From: Lentzea sp. NBRC 105346
GTDB taxonomy: Bacteria; Actinomycetota; Actinomycetes; Mycobacteriales; Pseudonocardiaceae
DNA: 64,000 bases
Direction: 5' to 3'
Assembly: GCF_030269605.1 (NCBI RefSeq)
Contig: NZ_BSTQ01000001.1
Coordinates: forward strand, 1,014,850 to 1,078,849
The position numbers and the translations under genes were made by a program. Below the pieces are notes generated by a model, which made no database searches, had not been told where the DNA came from, and saw only the letters and a list, made by a program, of their open reading frames with translations. Positions 1-8,017 of the stretch are shown here, piece after piece (the stretch's first letter is position 1; each line of letters opens with the position of its first letter).

Positions 1-1
1 G

Positions 2-487
2 TGCCAGGCGCTGGTGGACGGGCTCGCGCTGCCCGAACCGTTCAGCGTGGACGCACTCGTGGACTCGATCGCCGCACTCCGGAACCGGCCGATCCACCTG
101 TTCGCCCTGCCGCCCGGCATGGTCGTCAACGCCTGCGGGTTGTGGATCGCCACCGAGTCGCACGACGAGATCTATGTCGAGGAGAAGACGACCCCGCTGC
201 ACCGGGAACACATCCTGCTGCACGAGATCGGCCACATCCTGTGCGACCACGAGTCCGGTGAGGACGTCCCGCTCGCCCGGTTCCTTCCCGACCTGAGCCC
301 CGAACTGGTGGAACGGCTGCTCGCTCGCACCAACTACACGAGCGAGCAGGAGCAGGAAGCCGAGCTCGTCGCCAGCCTGATCCGCACGGCCGCGGGCGTC
401 GCCAACGAGGCGGCCTCGGACGGCGTGCGCGGCGAGCTCGAAGCCGCGCTGGGAATCCGGAGGAGATCATTTCCGTCTACGAGTTAG
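2..487 (+). CDS. ParH-like / ImmA-IrrE type zinc metallopeptidase, 5' end outside the window
   Basis: The reading frame is open to the window edge (C-Q-A-L-V-D-G precedes the first internal GTG at 14), so the true start lies upstream. About 160 residues are visible. A zinc-binding HExxH motif (HEIGH, nt 221-235) followed by CDHE is the signature of ImmA/IrrE-like peptidases. The N-terminal wording (ALPEPFSVDALVDSIAA, then RPIHLF) is that of the small ParH-like proteins that actinomycetes place beside an XRE regulator and a MAB_1171c membrane protein; the second partner is indeed next. In the ImmA family such proteins cleave a cognate repressor, but no repressor is visible here, so the role is inferred only from the family. 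Cytoplasmic, no signal peptide seen. Confidence 0.75.
   Translation, partial: CQALVDGLALPEPFSVDALVDSIAALRNRPIHLFALPPGMVVNACGLWIATESHDEIYVEEKTTPLHREHILLHEIGHILCDHESGEDVPLARFLPDLSPELVERLLARTNYTSEQEQEAELVASLIRTAAGVANEAASDGVRGELEAALGIRRRSFPSTS
459..471 (+). promoter_or_regulatory. Ribosome binding site pointing to an ATT (or ATC) start for the next gene
   Basis: A strong GGAGG (459-463) lies inside the end of the ParH-like gene. The in-frame ATG/GTG/TTG candidate for the downstream membrane protein is only GTG 511, which has no Shine-Dalgarno. Five bases after GGAGG is ATT at 469, in frame and without a stop, giving MISVYELGTRVQLYGVLAMW. This extension completes the first hydrophobic segment, which would be only about a dozen residues long from GTG 511. 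ATC at 466 is the other option but sits too close. Confidence 0.45.
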
Positions 488-510
488 GCACCCGCGTCCA
501 GCTCTACGGC

Positions 511-1620
511 GTGCTCGCGATGTGGGTGGTCATCGCCCTGCGCATCCCCGCCGCACGCCGATCCCCCCAACAACGCATGCTCCTGCTCGCCGTCGCGGGC
601 ATGGCCGGCTCGATCACCGTCTACCTGGCACCGGTACTGAGCGCGCTCAACGCGTTGCCCGGCATCGTGGTGCAGGGCTGTGGCCTGTTCACCAACGTGT
701 GGGGCGTCTTCAGCTCCGCGCTGGTGCTGGACTTCGTGCTCGGCGCGCTGGGCAAACGGCGGGCCCGCCTGGTGTACGGGGTGACCGCGGGCGTGATCGC
801 CGCGCTGATCGTGCTGAACGTGACGATCTTCCCGAACGACGAGGGTTGCGTCACCACGAACCACGCCGCCTGGTACAGCACGTTCTGGTGGCTGCTGATC
901 GCGTCGCACCTCGTGGCCAAGATCCCCTGCGTCATCCTGTGCGCGCGCTACTCGTACCGGGCGAGCGAGGACCGCTCGCTGCGGATCGGCCTGGGCCTGT
1001 TCGCCGCGGCGTTCGCGGTGTCCACTTTCTTCTGGCTGACGATGCTGTACGTCCTGCTGTTCGACGCGCGCTGGATCGGCAAGTACAGCAGCCTGATGAT
1101 CGGCACCACGGCCGTGCTGATGGCCGCGGGCGCCGCGCTGCCGCTGGTGCTCGACACCGCTCGGATGGTGCGCGACATGATCTCGCTGTGGCGGCTGTGG
1201 CCGTTGTGGCGCGACCTCGTCGCGGACGTGCCGCATGTCGCGCTCACCGAACCGGGCCCCCGCGTGCGCGACCTGATCGGCACACCACGCTCGACCTACC
1301 TGCGGCTGTACCGCCGGGTCATAGAGATCCGCGACGCCATGCTGATCCTGCGCGACTACGTCACGCCGGAGACCATCGAGCGGGCGCGGTCGCAGGTCAC
1401 CGGTGGGTCCGCGGCCGTGACCGCGACCTGGCTGGAGATCGCCCGGCAGGCCAAACGCGCCGGCGCCGAGCCCGTGCCCAACCCGCTCACGTTCACCGAG
1501 CTGACCGGCGACGACCTGGCCGCCGAGATCCGCTACCTGCTCGCCGTCGCTGAGGCTCGCGCAGAAGCGCTCTCAGCTGAGGGAACATCGGCAGAACGCC
1601 CGTCGTTCCGTCAGACATGA
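511..1620 (+). CDS. MAB_1171c-family multi-pass membrane protein
   Basis: The protein has about seven hydrophobic segments in the first 230 residues, then a soluble C-terminal third with a R-x-L-Y-R-R-V-I-E-I-R-D segment and an alanine-rich helical tail. This layout is that of the MAB_1171c family of putative transporters (DUF6545-like C-terminus), which are usually encoded directly after a ParH-like protein, as here. Substrate is unknown. The conventional start GTG 511 leaves the first membrane helix incomplete, and an upstream ATT at 469 with a good ribosome binding site is more likely the real start. The stop overlaps the next ATG as ATGA, so it is co-translated with the metallophosphoesterase. 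Confidence 0.75.
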   Translation: MLAMWVVIALRIPAARRSPQQRMLLLAVAGMAGSITVYLAPVLSALNALPGIVVQGCGLFTNVWGVFSSALVLDFVLGALGKRRARLVYGVTAGVIAALIVLNVTIFPNDEGCVTTNHAAWYSTFWWLLIASHLVAKIPCVILCARYSYRASEDRSLRIGLGLFAAAFAVSTFFWLTMLYVLLFDARWIGKYSSLMIGTTAVLMAAGAALPLVLDTARMVRDMISLWRLWPLWRDLVADVPHVALTEPGPRVRDLIGTPRSTYLRLYRRVIEIRDAMLILRDYVTPETIERARSQVTGGSAAVTATWLEIARQAKRAGAEPVPNPLTFTELTGDDLAAEIRYLLAVAEARAEALSAEGTSAERPSFRQT

Positions 1621-2771
1621 CGACGACCGCCGCCCGGCCACGCGTTTCCGTTAGACGCGTGGTGTTCACGCTGGTGCTGGTGAGCATCACGACCCTGCTG
1701 TTCTGGGTGCCGTGGGCGGGGCTGTTCCCGGAGTCGGCGCAGTGGCCGGCGCCGGTCCGCCCGCTGACCGGTCTGCTGTTCGCGGCGGCGGGACTGACGA
1801 TGATGGCGCTGATCGTGCGGCGCGGTTCCGACCGCGCCGCCCGCGTCTCGCACTTCCTGCTGGGTTTCATCTGGATCGCGTTCGCATGGACGTTGCTCAC
1901 GCACGTCCTGCGGCTCGGGCTGCTCGTGTCCGGAGTGGACGATCCACTGCGGTCCCGGATCGTGACCGTGGTGCTGGCCGCGATCATCGTGGTGGTGACG
2001 GCATACGGTGTGTACGAGGCGATGCGCGTGCCGCGGATCAAGCGGGTGGACGTCCCGCTCCCCCGGCTCGACCCGGCGTTCGACGGGCTGAAGATCGCGG
2101 TCATCACCGACACGCACTACGGCGCGATCGACCGCAGCGGCTGGTCCAGGCGGATGGTCGACGCGGTGAACTCGTTGCGGGCCGACGTCGCCGTGCACGT
2201 TGGTGACATCGCCGACGGCACCGCCGAGCAGCGCCGCACGCAGGCCGCGCCGCTGGCGGATGTCCTGGCGCCGCACCGGTTCTACGTGACCGGGAACCAC
2301 GAGTACTACTCCAACGCGCAGGGCTGGCTCGAGCTGATGGGGTCGTTCGGCTGGACCCTGCTGCGCAACGAGCACCGCGTGCTCGAACGCGACGGCGCCC
2401 GGCTCGTCTTCGCCGGCGTCGACGACGTGACGGCGAGCCACTCGGGCGAGGCGGGCCACGGCGCCGACCTCGACGCCGCGCTGCTCGGCACGCGCGGGGG
2501 CGACCCCGTGGTGCTGCTGGCGCACCAGCCGTCCGAGATCAGCAAGGCCGTGACGGCAGGCGTCGACCTGCAGCTGTCCGGGCACACGCACGGCGGGCAG
2601 ATCTGGCCGTTCCACCTGCTGGTGAAGCTGCAGCAGCCCGTGCTGGCCGGATTGAGCGCGCACGGCGACCGCACGCGGCTCTACACCAGCCGGGGCGCCG
2701 GCTTCTGGGGCCCGCCGATGCGCGTCTTCGCGCCGAGCGAGATCTCGTTGCTCACTCTCCGCGCAGGCTGA
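1617..2771 (+). CDS. Membrane-anchored metallophosphoesterase (YkuE-like)
   Basis: 384 residues. Four hydrophobic segments occupy roughly residues 10-140; the rest is a calcineurin-like phosphoesterase domain. Metal-ligand motifs are in order: TDTHYG (D165, H167), VGDIADG, GNHE (226-229), LAHQP, and GHTHGG (322-327). YkuE-type enzymes have this anchor-plus-phosphoesterase layout and act on phosphodiesters at the membrane, but the natural substrate is not established for this group. The start ATG overlaps the stop of the preceding membrane protein by four bases, which indicates one operon. About 80 bases without a gene separate it from the protease gene. Confidence 0.85.
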   Translation: MTTTAARPRVSVRRVVFTLVLVSITTLLFWVPWAGLFPESAQWPAPVRPLTGLLFAAAGLTMMALIVRRGSDRAARVSHFLLGFIWIAFAWTLLTHVLRLGLLVSGVDDPLRSRIVTVVLAAIIVVVTAYGVYEAMRVPRIKRVDVPLPRLDPAFDGLKIAVITDTHYGAIDRSGWSRRMVDAVNSLRADVAVHVGDIADGTAEQRRTQAAPLADVLAPHRFYVTGNHEYYSNAQGWLELMGSFGWTLLRNEHRVLERDGARLVFAGVDDVTASHSGEAGHGADLDAALLGTRGGDPVVLLAHQPSEISKAVTAGVDLQLSGHTHGGQIWPFHLLVKLQQPVLAGLSAHGDRTRLYTSRGAGFWGPPMRVFAPSEISLLTLRAG

Positions 2772-2849
2772 CTACTCCGTTTCGGTGCTCCCTAGGAACA
2801 CCCCTCGCCCGTAGAGCGACCTATGGGGTGACGAGGAGGGACGCATCAC

Positions 2850-4502
2850 ATGACGATTCGATTTCCCGACCACGAGCACACCGGTCAGGCGGCCTACCCG
2901 AACCTTGCCGCCTGGCCACCGTGGCTGCTGGAGAAACACGGCGCGCAGATGCTCGATCCGGCGACCGCGACGCGCACGGACGCCACGAACACGCTGCGCT
3001 CCACCGTGTACCGCAACGCCGTGCTGCTCTTCCCCAGGGCCGTGCTCACCGACACGGCGGTGCGCGGCCGGATCGAAGACGAGGTGCTCGGCCCGATGGG
3101 CCTCACCCTGCGGGACAGCGACAACGAGTTCCCGCCGGTCACGCTCCCTGAGGAGCTGGCCGGGCTCGACCAGGAGCTGCTGCGCCGGTTCCCGGTCCCG
3201 GTGGCGCTGAACGTCCGTGCGGGGGCGCGCGCGGTCGTCGACGCATGGGAAGCGGTGCAGGCCATCCGCCTCTGGGCGCGTCGCGACGGAGGGGTCGAGC
3301 TGGCCGACGACGCCGGTGCCGAGGAAACCCGTCGCGAGGAGGTGCTCGCGACCTCGGTGGAGCACCTGCTGGTCGGTGCGAACTTCAACGGCGTGCCGAC
3401 GTGGGGGCCGGGCGACGTACGCGACGAGGACGGCGGATCGGGCGGGTCGGCCTACCGGCTCATCCCGGTCGCGTTCACCGGGCCGCGGCCGGTCCGCCAG
3501 CCCTGTGCGCGCCGCGTGGTCGTCGCGGTGCCCGACACCGGCGTGAACGTGCACCCTTGGTTCGGCGTGAGCAAGGTCGGGGATCCCTTGCCGCCCAACG
3601 GGTTCCTCCTCCCCTACCTGGCCTCCGAGGTCGCGATCAAGGAGCAGCAGGAACGGCTCGGCAAACTGACGCCGACGAGAGTGCTCATGGACTGCTGGGA
3701 GCGCGACGCGTACGAGGACACGCTCTCGGAGAACCTCAGCCGCGCGACCGGGCACTTCACGTTCATCGCCGGGCGCATCCACCAGAACGCGCCGGACGCC
3801 GACATCCTCGTCATGCGTGTGCTGCACCCGGACAACATCTGTTACGAGGCGGACCTGCTACTGGCGTTGTGGTTGCTCATCGCGCGGGTCAAGAGGGCGC
3901 ACGAGGGTCATCCGAAGGATCTCGTCGACATCGTGTCGCTGTCGCTCGGCGGGTTCGTGGAGAAGGACTCGTCGCAGGCCAGTCACCTGCGCACCGCGAT
4001 CAGCACGCTGACCGGGCTGGGTGTCCTGGTCGTCGCCGCCGCGGGCAACGACTCCAGCACCCGCCCGTTCTACCCGGCCGCGCTCGCCACCGAGGACCCG
4101 AACACGCCGTGGCCGGGCGAGCGAGTATTCGGGGTGGGCGCGCTGAACCCGGACGGCACGCAGGCGTGGTTCAGCAACGCCGGACCCAACGTCACGATCG
4201 AGGCGTCCGGCGCGAACGTGGTGAGCACGTTCCCGACGCGGCTGCGCGGCAACCGCGGGGCGTTCCGCACCACCGAGAACGGCCTGCGCCAGGTCGCCGA
4301 CCCCGACCGGTTCCGCGGCGGATGGGCGGTCGGGTCCGGGACGTCGTACGCCGCACCGGAGGTGGCCGCGGCGCTGGCGAACTGCCTGCGCGACCAGAAC
4401 ACCGTGGCGATCACGGAGGTCGGCGCCGACCTGATGCGGGCGCGGGCGGAGGCCGCGGTCAAGCTGCTGACGGACCAGGTGCACGCCAATGGCTCCGACT
4501 GA
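2850..4502 (+). CDS. Subtilisin-like (S8) serine protease without signal peptide
   Basis: 550 residues, preceded by a strong GAGGAGGGA ribosome binding site 8-9 bases before ATG 2850. The S8 catalytic set is visible: Asp229 in VPDTGVN, His302 in ATGHFTFIAG, oxyanion Asn400 in AAAGND and Ser499 in GSGTSYAAP. There is no signal peptide or membrane segment, so it should work in the cytoplasm, unlike most subtilases. About 220 residues precede the catalytic Asp and do not resemble an inhibitor prodomain that I recognise. It is followed four bases later by a palindromic repeat and a TPR-CHAT protease gene. S8 peptidases and CHAT proteases are often paired in bacterial conflict or signalling loci, so a joint proteolytic role is plausible but inferred. 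Confidence 0.85.
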   Translation: MTIRFPDHEHTGQAAYPNLAAWPPWLLEKHGAQMLDPATATRTDATNTLRSTVYRNAVLLFPRAVLTDTAVRGRIEDEVLGPMGLTLRDSDNEFPPVTLPEELAGLDQELLRRFPVPVALNVRAGARAVVDAWEAVQAIRLWARRDGGVELADDAGAEETRREEVLATSVEHLLVGANFNGVPTWGPGDVRDEDGGSGGSAYRLIPVAFTGPRPVRQPCARRVVVAVPDTGVNVHPWFGVSKVGDPLPPNGFLLPYLASEVAIKEQQERLGKLTPTRVLMDCWERDAYEDTLSENLSRATGHFTFIAGRIHQNAPDADILVMRVLHPDNICYEADLLLALWLLIARVKRAHEGHPKDLVDIVSLSLGGFVEKDSSQASHLRTAISTLTGLGVLVVAAAGNDSSTRPFYPAALATEDPNTPWPGERVFGVGALNPDGTQAWFSNAGPNVTIEASGANVVSTFPTRLRGNRGAFRTTENGLRQVADPDRFRGGWAVGSGTSYAAPEVAAALANCLRDQNTVAITEVGADLMRARAEAAVKLLTDQVHANGSD

Positions 4503-4510
4503 GGTGTGTG

Positions 4511-4651
4511 CCGTCATGGCCACTTTTACGGACCTCAGGTCCCTCATGGTGGCCATAACGGGTGTGTCGTTATGGCCACCTTCACGGACCTCAGGTCCGT
4601 CATGGCCACCATTGCGGACCTCAGGTCCGTGATGGTGGCCATAACGGCAAC
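4511..4651. repeat. REP-like palindromic repeat cluster (three hairpin units)
   Basis: Three similar units lie head to tail between the S8 and CHAT genes. Each has a central palindrome CGGACCTCAGGTCCGT (or a close variant). The block is bounded by ATGGCCAC-type left arms and GGTGGCCATAACGG right arms, which are inverted copies of one another. Unit 1 is about 4511-4562; units 2 and 3 run from 4567 to about 4651 and share an arm. The start codon I assign to the CHAT gene (ATG 4632) lies in the last unit. The same arms occur again inside NRPS-2 at 39912-39964, so this is a dispersed family. Confidence 0.75.
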
Positions 4652-7127
4652 CCCGGAGGCTAGAGCACGAGAGCTGCACGCGCGGGGACGTGCGGCCATC
4701 GAGGGCAGCCGGTCCGCCGAGGGCATCCGGCTGTTCCGGGTCGCGCTCGGCCTGCTGAACTGGCCCGACGCCGAGCCGCGGCACCACGAGATCGCCGCGC
4801 GGGTCCTGATCAGCATGGCGGCCGCCGAGGTGCACCTGGGTCGCAGCGACACCGGGTTCGGGTTGCTCGACGACGCCGAGAAGATCGTCGCGCCGCGCGA
4901 CCGAGGTTTGCTGCTCTCGCAACGGGGTCTGCTCTGCATGCTCACCGGCCGCATGGACGACGCGCTCGGTTACCTCAACGAGGGCATCCCGCAGTTCCAG
5001 GACGACCCGTACGGCCTGGCCACGGCGTTGCTGAACCGGGCGATGCTGCACGACCTCGCCGGCCGCGCCCGGTTCGCCGTCGCCGATCTGGACCGGTGCG
5101 AGGCGATCGCGGGGGCCGCCGGCCTGCCGCTGGTACTGGCGAAGGCGCGGCTCAACCGCGGGTACAGCGAGCTGCTGATGGGTGACGTGCCCGCCGCGCT
5201 GCGGTCGTTCGACCTGGCCAAACCGGGGTTCGTGGCGCACGCGCACAAGCTGCTGCCGGTGCTGGCCGTCGACAAGGCGCGGGCGCTCATGCAGGCCGGG
5301 CTCGCCGACGAGGCCGCGGCCGAGCTGGACGAGGCGATCCGGCTGCTCGGGCACGCGCGGCCGACCTACGAACGCGCCGAGGCCGCGCTCACCCGCGCCC
5401 AGGCCGCCGTGGTGCAGGGCGACTTTCCCGCCGCCCGGACGTGGGCGCGCCGAGCCGAGCGGTGTTTCCTCAGCCGCGGTGATCGCGGGTGGGCCGCGGT
5501 CGCGGTGCTCACCCGGCTGCGCGCGGACTTCCGGTCCGGGCGGCGGCTGGCGGCGATCGCGGCCGAGGCCGCCGCGCTGGTGCCGCGGCTGCGGGGTCTG
5601 GGCCTGACCAACGACGCCGAGATCGGGTCGCTGCTCGCCGCGCGCGCGTGCATCCGGCGCGGCCGGCTCGACGACGCACGGAGATTCATCAACGGCCGCA
5701 GCGCATACCCGGCGTTGGAGACCGTGCTGATGCGCCGGGTGACGGCGGCCGAGTTGCACGCCGCGACCGGCGACACGGGCCGGGTGTTCCGCAGCGCGCG
5801 GGCGGGGCTCGCCGTGCTGGACGACCACCGCAGCCGCCTGGGCAGCCTCGATTTGCGGACCGGGTCCGCCGCGCTGGGCGTCGAACTGGCCGCGATCGGC
5901 CTCGCGACCGCGGTGCGGCACAGCACCCCGCCGGTGATCTTCGCGTGGTCGGAACGCTCCCGCGCCCAGGCGTTCCTGCTGCCGCCGGTGCGCCCGCCCG
6001 CCGACCGCGAGACGTCCGACGCGGTCGCCGAGCTGCGGCAGCTGGCCGTCGTGGTGCGCACCGCGGAGCTGGCCGGACGTCCTTCGGCCGAGGCCCGGCG
6101 CCGCTGCGCCGAGCTCGAACACGTGATCCGCGCCCGCGGCTGGACCACGAACGGGAACGGTCAGCGCACCCGGCTCGCCGGGTTCCACGACGTCGCCGAC
6201 GCGCTCGGGTCGTCGGTGATGGTGAGCTTCCTGGCCGCGGAGACGGACCTGCTCGGCGTCGTGATCGTCGACGGCGCGAGCACGCTGGTGCGGTTCGGCC
6301 CGCCGGCGGAGGTGACCGAGGCGATCACGCGGCTGCGCACCGACCTGGACGCGCTGTGCGGCCACCACCACCCGTCCGCGCTGCTCGAGGTGATCGGACG
6401 GTCGGTGCACCACCAGCTCGCGCTGCTCCGCAGGTTCCTCATCGCACCGATGATCTCCCTGCTCGGCGACCGCGACCTGGTCGTGGTGCCGACCGGCGCG
6501 TTGTCCGGCGTGCCGTGGGGACTGCTCATGCCGGGCCGTCCGGTGAGCGTGACGCCATCCGCTTCCGTGTGGCTGCACGGAAGATTCGGTCCTCCGGCTT
6601 CGGGCGCGCTGCTGGTCGCCGGCCCGGATCTCGAGTTCGCGCCCGCCGAGGTGGCGTCGATCGCGGGGCTGCTGCCCGGCAGCACCGTCCTGGTCGACGA
6701 AGAGGCCACTGTGGACTCGACGCTGAAGGCGTTGTGCGGCAAGCGGGTCGCACACTTCGCCGCGCACGGGCACCACGAGCCGGGCAACATCCTGTTCTCC
6801 CGCCTCGATCTGGCGGACGGTCCGCTGATGGCCCACGACATCAGCACGCTGGCGTCCGCGCCGGAACACGTCGTGCTGTCCTCGTGCGACACGGGCCGAT
6901 CGGAGATGCGGGCGGGCGACGAGATGCTCGGCTTCGCGGCGGCGTTCCTGTACAGCGGCACCCGCACGGTCGTGGCCGGGGTGGCCCGCGTGCCGGACGA
7001 CACGGTCGTGCCGGTGATGACCGCCTACCACTCACTGCTGCTGGGCGGCGCGACGCCGGCGGCCGCACTGGCCGAGGCGTCACTGTCCGCGCCGCTCATT
7101 CCGCTGGTGTGCTTCGGTTCCCGCTGA
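4632..7127 (+). CDS. TPR-repeat CHAT-domain protease
   Basis: 831 residues. Residues ~10-450 are repetitive alanine-rich helical hairpins of TPR type; the C-terminal ~280 residues form a CHAT (caspase HetF associated with TPR) cysteine-protease domain. The catalytic pair is visible: His712 in HFAAHGH and Cys752 in LSSCDTG. An in-frame GTG further upstream (4506) would add a 42-residue leader made entirely of translated repeat DNA (the phrase TDLRSVMA recurs), so ATG 4632, which follows this, is preferred, though no good Shine-Dalgarno is seen. CHAT proteases cleave partner proteins after TPR-mediated recognition; the S8 protease immediately upstream is the likely functional neighbour. Its 3' end overlaps the convergent YdeI-like gene by 32 bases. 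Confidence 0.85.
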   Translation: MVAITATPEARARELHARGRAAIEGSRSAEGIRLFRVALGLLNWPDAEPRHHEIAARVLISMAAAEVHLGRSDTGFGLLDDAEKIVAPRDRGLLLSQRGLLCMLTGRMDDALGYLNEGIPQFQDDPYGLATALLNRAMLHDLAGRARFAVADLDRCEAIAGAAGLPLVLAKARLNRGYSELLMGDVPAALRSFDLAKPGFVAHAHKLLPVLAVDKARALMQAGLADEAAAELDEAIRLLGHARPTYERAEAALTRAQAAVVQGDFPAARTWARRAERCFLSRGDRGWAAVAVLTRLRADFRSGRRLAAIAAEAAALVPRLRGLGLTNDAEIGSLLAARACIRRGRLDDARRFINGRSAYPALETVLMRRVTAAELHAATGDTGRVFRSARAGLAVLDDHRSRLGSLDLRTGSAALGVELAAIGLATAVRHSTPPVIFAWSERSRAQAFLLPPVRPPADRETSDAVAELRQLAVVVRTAELAGRPSAEARRRCAELEHVIRARGWTTNGNGQRTRLAGFHDVADALGSSVMVSFLAAETDLLGVVIVDGASTLVRFGPPAEVTEAITRLRTDLDALCGHHHPSALLEVIGRSVHHQLALLRRFLIAPMISLLGDRDLVVVPTGALSGVPWGLLMPGRPVSVTPSASVWLHGRFGPPASGALLVAGPDLEFAPAEVASIAGLLPGSTVLVDEEATVDSTLKALCGKRVAHFAAHGHHEPGNILFSRLDLADGPLMAHDISTLASAPEHVVLSSCDTGRSEMRAGDEMLGFAAAFLYSGTRTVVAGVARVPDDTVVPVMTAYHSLLLGGATPAAALAEASLSAPLIPLVCFGSR

Positions 7128-7470
7128 GCCACTTGCCGGTGGCGCGCGCCAGGTCGATCATCGCCTGGCCCCGTTCCGTCATCAGCCCGAGCGCCATCAT
7201 CCGCTCGGCGCGCTCCCGGTTGCGTGCACTCCACGTGCTGCGCGGCGACCGCGGCGTGAACCGGAGGCGGGAGCTGTGTTCGTCGTTCTTGCGATGCAAG
7301 CTGTCGATCCAGCCGAAACACAGAGCGTGCTCGATCGCCTCGTGGTAGCGCGGGGTGTACGTCGGGCTGTCCTTGTGGTGGATGATCAGCCACACCTCAC
7401 GTGAGGTCTCCCCGTTCGCCGCGAGCCACGCGCGCCACTCGTCGGTGCTGTGCGCGAGAAACGTGCTCAT
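7096..7470 (-). CDS. YdeI/OmpD-associated family protein, short form
   Basis: 124 residues. The text EWRAWLAANGETSREVWL, then FGWIDSLHRK and FTPRSPRSTWSARN, matches the conserved first two thirds of the YdeI/OmpD-associated family, whose members are usually around 190 residues. Here the frame stops soon after LARATGKW, at the point where the family normally continues with a C-terminal helical part. It is therefore a natural short form or a truncation. Function in the family is poorly defined (reported links to peptide resistance in enterobacteria). It is the second gene of a two-gene operon; its start overlaps the VOC stop by four bases. Its 3' end overlaps the CHAT gene on the other strand. 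Confidence 0.75.
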   Translation of the reverse strand: MSTFLAHSTDEWRAWLAANGETSREVWLIIHHKDSPTYTPRYHEAIEHALCFGWIDSLHRKNDEHSSRLRFTPRSPRSTWSARNRERAERMMALGLMTERGQAMIDLARATGKWLSGNRSTPAE

Positions 7471-7871
7471 CGCTTCTCACCCAGCACGTCGAGGTAGTGC
7501 TGGTTGTACATGATCCCGAGGATGTTGCCGAACGGGTCGATCACCGACGCGGGCACGAACCCGTCGCCGCGCTTGATCGGCATCATGTGCGCCTTGGCGC
7601 CCAGCGTGAGCAGCCGTTCGAACGAGGCGTAAACGTCGTCCACGTGCCAGTAGACGATCTGCCCGCTCTCCCGCTCCCCCGCGGGCACGTACCGGCGGTC
7701 GGCGATGCCGAGCTCGTGGGTGTAGTCGCCGACACGGAACTCGACGTAGGCGGGCTGCCCGTTGATCTCGTGCTTGAAGTACGGCTCGGCGCCCAGCACC
7801 TCGGTGTACCAGGCCACGGCGGCCGGGACATCGTCGGCGAAGTAGTTGACGGTGGCGAAGCCTCGCAACAT
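7467..7871 (-). CDS. VOC (glyoxalase/bleomycin-resistance fold) family protein
   Basis: 134 residues from ATG 7871, chosen because AGAGGA lies about seven bases upstream and the protein then begins MLRGFATVNYFADDVPAA, the normal VOC opening. One beta-alpha-beta-beta-beta module pair is present, ending in DPFGNILGIM, the typical last strand of the fold. Members bind a metal or small ligand; resistance-type and lyase-type members cannot be told apart from the sequence alone. It is translated ahead of, and coupled to, the YdeI-like gene. A longer in-frame start at 7907 exists but has no ribosome binding site. The palindrome at 7916-7940 lies just upstream and could regulate it. Confidence 0.8.
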   Translation of the reverse strand: MLRGFATVNYFADDVPAAVAWYTEVLGAEPYFKHEINGQPAYVEFRVGDYTHELGIADRRYVPAGERESGQIVYWHVDDVYASFERLLTLGAKAHMMPIKRGDGFVPASVIDPFGNILGIMYNQHYLDVLGEKR

Positions 7872-7915
7872 CGGACTGGTCCTCTCGTCAGTGGTCCCCC
7901 GCATCATCCGACAGC

Positions 7916-7940
7916 AAAGTGCTCACCGATTGAGCACTTT
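7916..7940. promoter_or_regulatory. Perfect 10-bp inverted repeat, likely operator
   Basis: AAAGTGCTCA and TGAGCACTTT are perfect inverted copies separated by CCGAT. A third half-site-like AAAGTACTCA follows at 7945-7954. The site lies in the divergent region between the VOC gene (left) and the dehydrogenase gene (right). No gene ends here, so an operator is more likely than a terminator. The cognate regulator is not in the window as far as I can tell. Confidence 0.5.
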
Positions 7941-8017
7941 TTCGAAAGTACTCAGGACACGTTTCATTTGGGCCCGGCAGGTCATGTCACGGCCCCGCTG
8001 CGGGACAATCCGATCCC

